This document shows positions 62,630-64,000 of a stretch of DNA of 64,000 nt, piece after piece. The stretch covers positions 2,666,001 to 2,730,000 of the forward strand of contig NZ_CP120733.1 of assembly GCF_029542625.1 (NCBI RefSeq), in the 5' to 3' direction. The position numbers and the translations under genes are program-made. The notes under the pieces are model-generated. The model saw only the letters and a list, made by a program, of their open reading frames with translations, searched no databases and had not been told where the DNA came from. The DNA is from Tepidibacter hydrothermalis. Lineage in GTDB: Bacteria > Bacillota > Clostridia > Peptostreptococcales > Peptostreptococcaceae. Numbering within the stretch: the first letter of the stretch is position 1; each line of letters starts with the position of its first letter.

Positions 62630-62680
62630 ATAAAAAAGAAGCTGTCTCGATCTAGAAATTACGTTCTATTTTGAGACAGC
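62630..62680 (-). terminator. Terminator of the sigma/anti-sigma operon
   Basis: On the minus strand GCTGTCTC pairs with GAGACAGC across a 24-base loop and is followed by TTCTTTTTTATTTT. It lies just after the anti-sigma gene. Confidence 0.75.
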
Positions 62681-62727
62681 CCATTCTATTTAATAATTAT
62701 CAAATCAAAGCTATAGTATAAATTCGT

Positions 62728-63687
62728 TTATTTCTGTATATTTATCTCATATACAACCTTATTATAAACCTTATTTTTATCAGTCTTATCATGTAGTATA
62801 TAACTTATCTTAATCTTACCTTCTTTAATCGCTTTAAACTTCCATGTATACGAATATACTTCTTCATTTTCAGAAACACTCTGTGACATAAACTCTATCA
62901 AACTATCTTCATCATTACATACCATAGAATAACTAGTTCCCTTTGGATTTTCAAGTATAATATCAAAATTATCTCCTACCTTAACATTCTTCTGATGTTC
63001 ATTAAGTGAATTGAATTGATTTATACTTCTAGTTTTTTGTTTTAAAGGTTCATCCGAAGACATTTGTATATTCATTATATTATTATCATCTTGTTCTTTT
63101 TGAACAGTTTCTATATTCTGAACAGAAGGTTCATCAACAGATGGTTCATCATCATTAATAGGTTTCATATTATAAGTGGATGCAACTTCTTTTTTATCAG
63201 GTACACTTATATTAGTTTTATCAGATACTGCAGCTACTCTTTTCATTTCCTCAGTACTATTATCCCCTTCAGTATTTACTTTATCGTTATTTTGAATAGT
63301 ATTTTGCTGTACGTCTTCTTGATTAGAATATTCGCTAACCTCTATGTTAGGATTTTCTTGAACATCTAAAGTTTTCAACTTATCAATATTTTGTGAACTA
63401 AAAAGTACTATAGCCAAAGATGCAGCAATATACATATATTTACTCCATTTTTTCTTCGCTTTAACTTTTTCATTGTTTAATTTTTTTCTTAATGTTTCAT
63501 CGTAATTATCAGGCAGAGGAACCTGCTCAACACTATTTAAACTATCTATCAAAATAAGCATTTGCTCATACTCACATCTGCACTGTTCACAACTTTTCAT
63601 ATGATCTTCAAATTCACGCTTATCATTATCATCTAAAATATCATCTATGTAATAAGAAATATTTTCTCTAAATTTATCACAGTTCAT
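62728..63687 (-). CDS. Membrane-bound anti-sigma factor with zinc finger and chagasin-like outer domain
   Basis: The 319-residue protein starts with a zinc-binding anti-sigma domain (HxxxCxxC as His29, Cys33, Cys36). One membrane helix (about residues 82-97) and a disordered Ser/Asn/Glu-rich stretch (100-230) follow. The last 85 residues (VKVGDNFDIILENPKGTSY ... YTWKFKAIKEGKIKISYILHD ... YEINI) resemble the protease-inhibitor I42 (chagasin) fold by pattern, though the canonical NPTTG and RPW loops are not intact. The protein would hold the sigma factor at the membrane, and the outer domain would sense an envelope signal. It starts 17 bases after the sigma gene. Confidence 0.78.
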   Translation of the reverse strand: MNCDKFRENISYYIDDILDDNDKREFEDHMKSCEQCRCEYEQMLILIDSLNSVEQVPLPDNYDETLRKKLNNEKVKAKKKWSKYMYIAASLAIVLFSSQNIDKLKTLDVQENPNIEVSEYSNQEDVQQNTIQNNDKVNTEGDNSTEEMKRVAAVSDKTNISVPDKKEVASTYNMKPINDDEPSVDEPSVQNIETVQKEQDDNNIMNIQMSSDEPLKQKTRSINQFNSLNEHQKNVKVGDNFDIILENPKGTSYSMVCNDEDSLIEFMSQSVSENEEVYSYTWKFKAIKEGKIKISYILHDKTDKNKVYNKVVYEINIQK

Positions 63688-63704
63688 ATTATATCTCCTT
63701 TCCT

Positions 63705-64000
63705 TTATATAACATTTTCTTCCTTCATACTTTCTTTTAATATCATTTTTAGATTTTCCCGACCTCGCTTAATCCTTGATTTAACAGTTCCAAGTGAACA
63801 CTCTGTTATATTAGCTATTTCTTCATAACTAAAACCTTGTATATCTCTTAATATAATTGCATTTTTTTGAATAGGTGATAATTTATCTATTGCATCCCGT
63901 ATTTGTTGAGTCTCTATTTTTTTATCTAATATTTGTTCTGGATTACTTCCCATACAGCTATCTTCATTATTTATAATCTCTTCATTTATTGGTACAATTT
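63705..64000 (-). CDS. ECF sigma factor (partial, 5' end outside the window)
   Basis: Only the C-terminal part (about 97 residues) is present and the frame stays open to the right edge. The sigma region 4 is complete: DAIDKLSPIQKNAIILRDIQGFSYEEIANITECSLGTVKSRIKRGRENL, ending the helix-turn-helix. The ATG at 63953 is internal and not the true start. It is followed by its anti-sigma factor. Region 2 lies outside the window, so the ECF group cannot be assigned. Confidence 0.88.
   Translation of the reverse strand, partial: IVPINEEIINNEDSCMGSNPEQILDKKIETQQIRDAIDKLSPIQKNAIILRDIQGFSYEEIANITECSLGTVKSRIKRGRENLKMILKESMKEENVI

Overview
This is a low-GC, clostridial (Firmicutes) chromosome segment. The lineage is best read as Peptostreptococcaceae-like: an amino-acid-fermenting, spore-forming anaerobe related to Clostridioides or Acetoanaerobium. 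The signs are a complete oxidative ornithine (Stickland) pathway, a probable glutamate 2,3-aminomutase, a SCIFF peptide with its radical SAM maturase, sporulation-type proteins (SpoIID, a BofC-like protein) and AT-rich codon use with many TTG and GTG starts. No species name can be fixed from the sequence alone.

Layout. 1-3.3 kb is accessory-looking: the 5' part of an N6-adenine DNA methylase, a patatin-like lipase, a 198-bp imperfect palindromic repeat, and a small membrane protein plus a YidC/Oxa1 paralogue behind their own sigma-70 promoter. 3.4-12.6 kb holds RNase P RNA, an aminomutase whose diagnostic residues say glutamate rather than lysine, a KefB-type antiporter, a CstA-type transporter next to a LytS/LytTR two-component pair, and a DUF1361 membrane protein. 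12.7-18.7 kb holds a Tet(M)-like ribosomal protection GTPase, a lipoprotein, a threonine-aldolase-like enzyme, a VOC protein and a small XRE-regulator/membrane-protein module. 18.8-28.9 kb is the ornithine operon (ord-ortA-ortB-oraS-oraE-mutL-orr), read from a perfect-looking sigma-54 promoter beside the gene for a sigma-54 activator and a strong CodY-like box. 29-32.7 kb holds glyA, a split ThrE-like exporter, an RseC-like protein and CsoR. 32.8-55.5 kb is conserved housekeeping backbone, all on the minus strand: relA-dtd-MBL-hemZ-hisS-aspS, apt, a UbiB-like kinase, secDF, gamma carbonic anhydrase, scfA-scfB, yajC, tgt, queA, spoIID and ruvCAB. 55.6-64 kb holds a BofC-like protein, a DUF1858 protein with a small sulfite-reductase-like protein, a MATE pump, a divergent superoxide dismutase, a membrane 4Fe-4S protein, an S-layer YcdB-like protein, and an ECF sigma/anti-sigma pair cut by the right edge.

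How it works together. Ornithine is racemised (Orr), rearranged by the B12/PLP mutase OraSE (probably maintained by the MutL-like protein), oxidatively deaminated (Ord) and cleaved with CoA (OrtAB). Expression is probably induced through the adjacent sigma-54 activator and limited by CodY when nutrients are plentiful. LytSR-CstA looks like a pyruvate-type sensing and uptake unit.

The least explained part of the window is the non-coding DNA. At least three families of dispersed, mostly palindromic repeats sit at gene boundaries: a ~190-bp palindrome (2 copies), a 25-bp near-identical block (3 copies), and an AAAAATTCG-led double hairpin (4 copies with compensatory stem changes). There is also a 16-bp tandem repeat that overlaps the relA stop codon, and a cluster of palindromes in the cstA 3' untranslated region. 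The 500-bp gap inside the ornithine operon is built almost entirely of such palindromes.
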